Below are positions 59,510-59,902 of a stretch of 59,902 bases of DNA, piece by piece (positions within the stretch are counted from its first letter, which is position 1; each line of letters starts with the position of its first letter). The translations under genes and the position numbers were made by a program. The stretch spans positions 1 through 59,902 of the forward strand of contig NZ_BDCD01000047.1 of assembly GCF_001613325.1 (NCBI RefSeq), given 5' to 3'. The notes beneath the pieces were generated by a model. It searched no databases and had not been told where the DNA came from. It saw only the letters and a list, made by a program, of their open reading frames with translations. Source of the stretch: Nocardia yamanashiensis NBRC 100130. Lineage in GTDB: Bacteria; Actinomycetota; Actinomycetes; Mycobacteriales; Mycobacteriaceae.

Positions 59510-59902
59510 GTGAGTGCGGAGGCCGATGGGCCGGTGCCGGGCGGGCCGGTGCCCCTGGGGACCATCGCGCGCGAATGGGGACGGATCGGGTGTATCGGAT
59601 TCGGCGGGCCGCCAACCCATATCGCCCTGCTGCGCAAGCTGTGTGTGGAGCGGCGGCGCTGGATCGGGGCCACGGAGTTCGAGGACGCGATCGCGACCAT
59701 GAACCTGCTGCCCGGCCCCGCGTCCACGCAGCTGGCCATTTTCTGCGCCTGGCGCTTGCGCGGCACGGCCGGGGCGCTGGTGGGCGGGCTGTGTTTCATC
59801 GTGCCGGGTCTGGTGCTGATTCTCGGGCTGGCCGCCTTCTTCCTCTCCGGTGATCTGCCGGCCTGGGCGGGCGGCGCGGCGGCCGGTGCGGGTGCGGCGG
59901 TG
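59510..59902 (+). CDS. chrA: Chromate transporter ChrA family, N-terminal part
   Basis: The gene runs off the window after 131 codons. IGCIGFGGPPTHIALLRKL and MNLLPGPASTQLAIFCAW, with TM segments around them, are the GFGGP and LPGP.. motifs of the CHR/ChrA family of chromate and other anion transporters. It starts with GTG behind GAGGTGAGGGA. The product pumps chromate or sulfate; direction is not readable from sequence. Confidence 0.85.
   Translation, partial: MSAEADGPVPGGPVPLGTIAREWGRIGCIGFGGPPTHIALLRKLCVERRRWIGATEFEDAIATMNLLPGPASTQLAIFCAWRLRGTAGALVGGLCFIVPGLVLILGLAAFFLSGDLPAWAGGAAAGAGAAV

Overview
The window is about 60 kb of very GC-rich, C/G-ending-codon DNA, typical of a mycolic-acid actinomycete. 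The deazaflavin (Ddn-type) reductase, DrrABC exporter, trimodular NRPS, SigF/SigB-type sigma factor and many TetR/XRE/LysR regulators fit Nocardia or a close relative; the genus is an inference. Gene density is high. I see no insertion sequence, prophage or CRISPR array.

Left part (1-15.6 kb). A diacylglycerol-kinase-like lipid kinase and an unknown polytopic membrane protein come first. They are followed by a coherent catabolic locus: a divergent LysR regulator, tartrate/D-malate dehydrogenase, 2-hydroxycarboxylate transporter and glycerate kinase, which together could import tartrate or malate and deliver phosphoglycerate. Next is a three-gene set (unknown protein, MoxR AAA+ ATPase, HExxH/VWA protein). 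Its first gene runs directly into six copies of a 62-bp tandem repeat. Then come an enoyl-CoA hydratase, an ECF sigma factor with a SnoaL-like tail, a quinone oxidoreductase whose upstream region can form a G-quadruplex, tRNA-Val(CAC) with its terminator, and an M48-type peptidase.

Middle (15.7-32 kb) is an accessory region of small regulator/enzyme pairs: an Rpn-type nuclease; an alpha/beta hydrolase with Cys at the nucleophile position beside an XRE regulator; a TetR regulator and serine hydrolase pair with two matching 17-bp operators; a Dabb protein with a TetR regulator; a SnoaL-like protein; a frameshifted PAF-acetylhydrolase-like gene; secreted and lipoprotein genes; and a trypsin-like protease behind a perfect 18-bp palindrome. 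An ECF sigma/anti-sigma pair follows, in which the sigma gene has an in-frame TGA exactly where its conserved Trp is expected. DUF2252, DUF3592 and a glycine-pentapeptide-repeat membrane protein close the region.

NRPS locus (32.6-46 kb). A free-standing N-terminal fragment of an adenylation domain is followed by one 3,438-residue NRPS (C-A-T-C-A-T-C-A-T-TE). The NRPS is coupled by successive 4-bp ATGA/GTGA overlaps to DrrA, DrrB and DrrC export genes. The predicted product is an exported, possibly N-acylated tripeptide; I cannot identify it.

Right part (46-59.9 kb) looks like an envelope/stress region: EF-hand protein, DUF6325-SHOCT-DUF1269 operon, SulP transporter, PLDc_N/SHOCT protein, a large STAND-type LuxR regulator, SDR plus TetR, and a STAS protein overlapping a SigF/SigB-like sigma gene tail to tail. 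Three promoters around that sigma gene read GTTT-N15-GGGTA(T): one for the sigma gene itself, one for a small basic protein and one for a BrkB/YihY membrane protein. This suggests a self-amplifying local regulon. The window ends inside a chromate-transporter gene.
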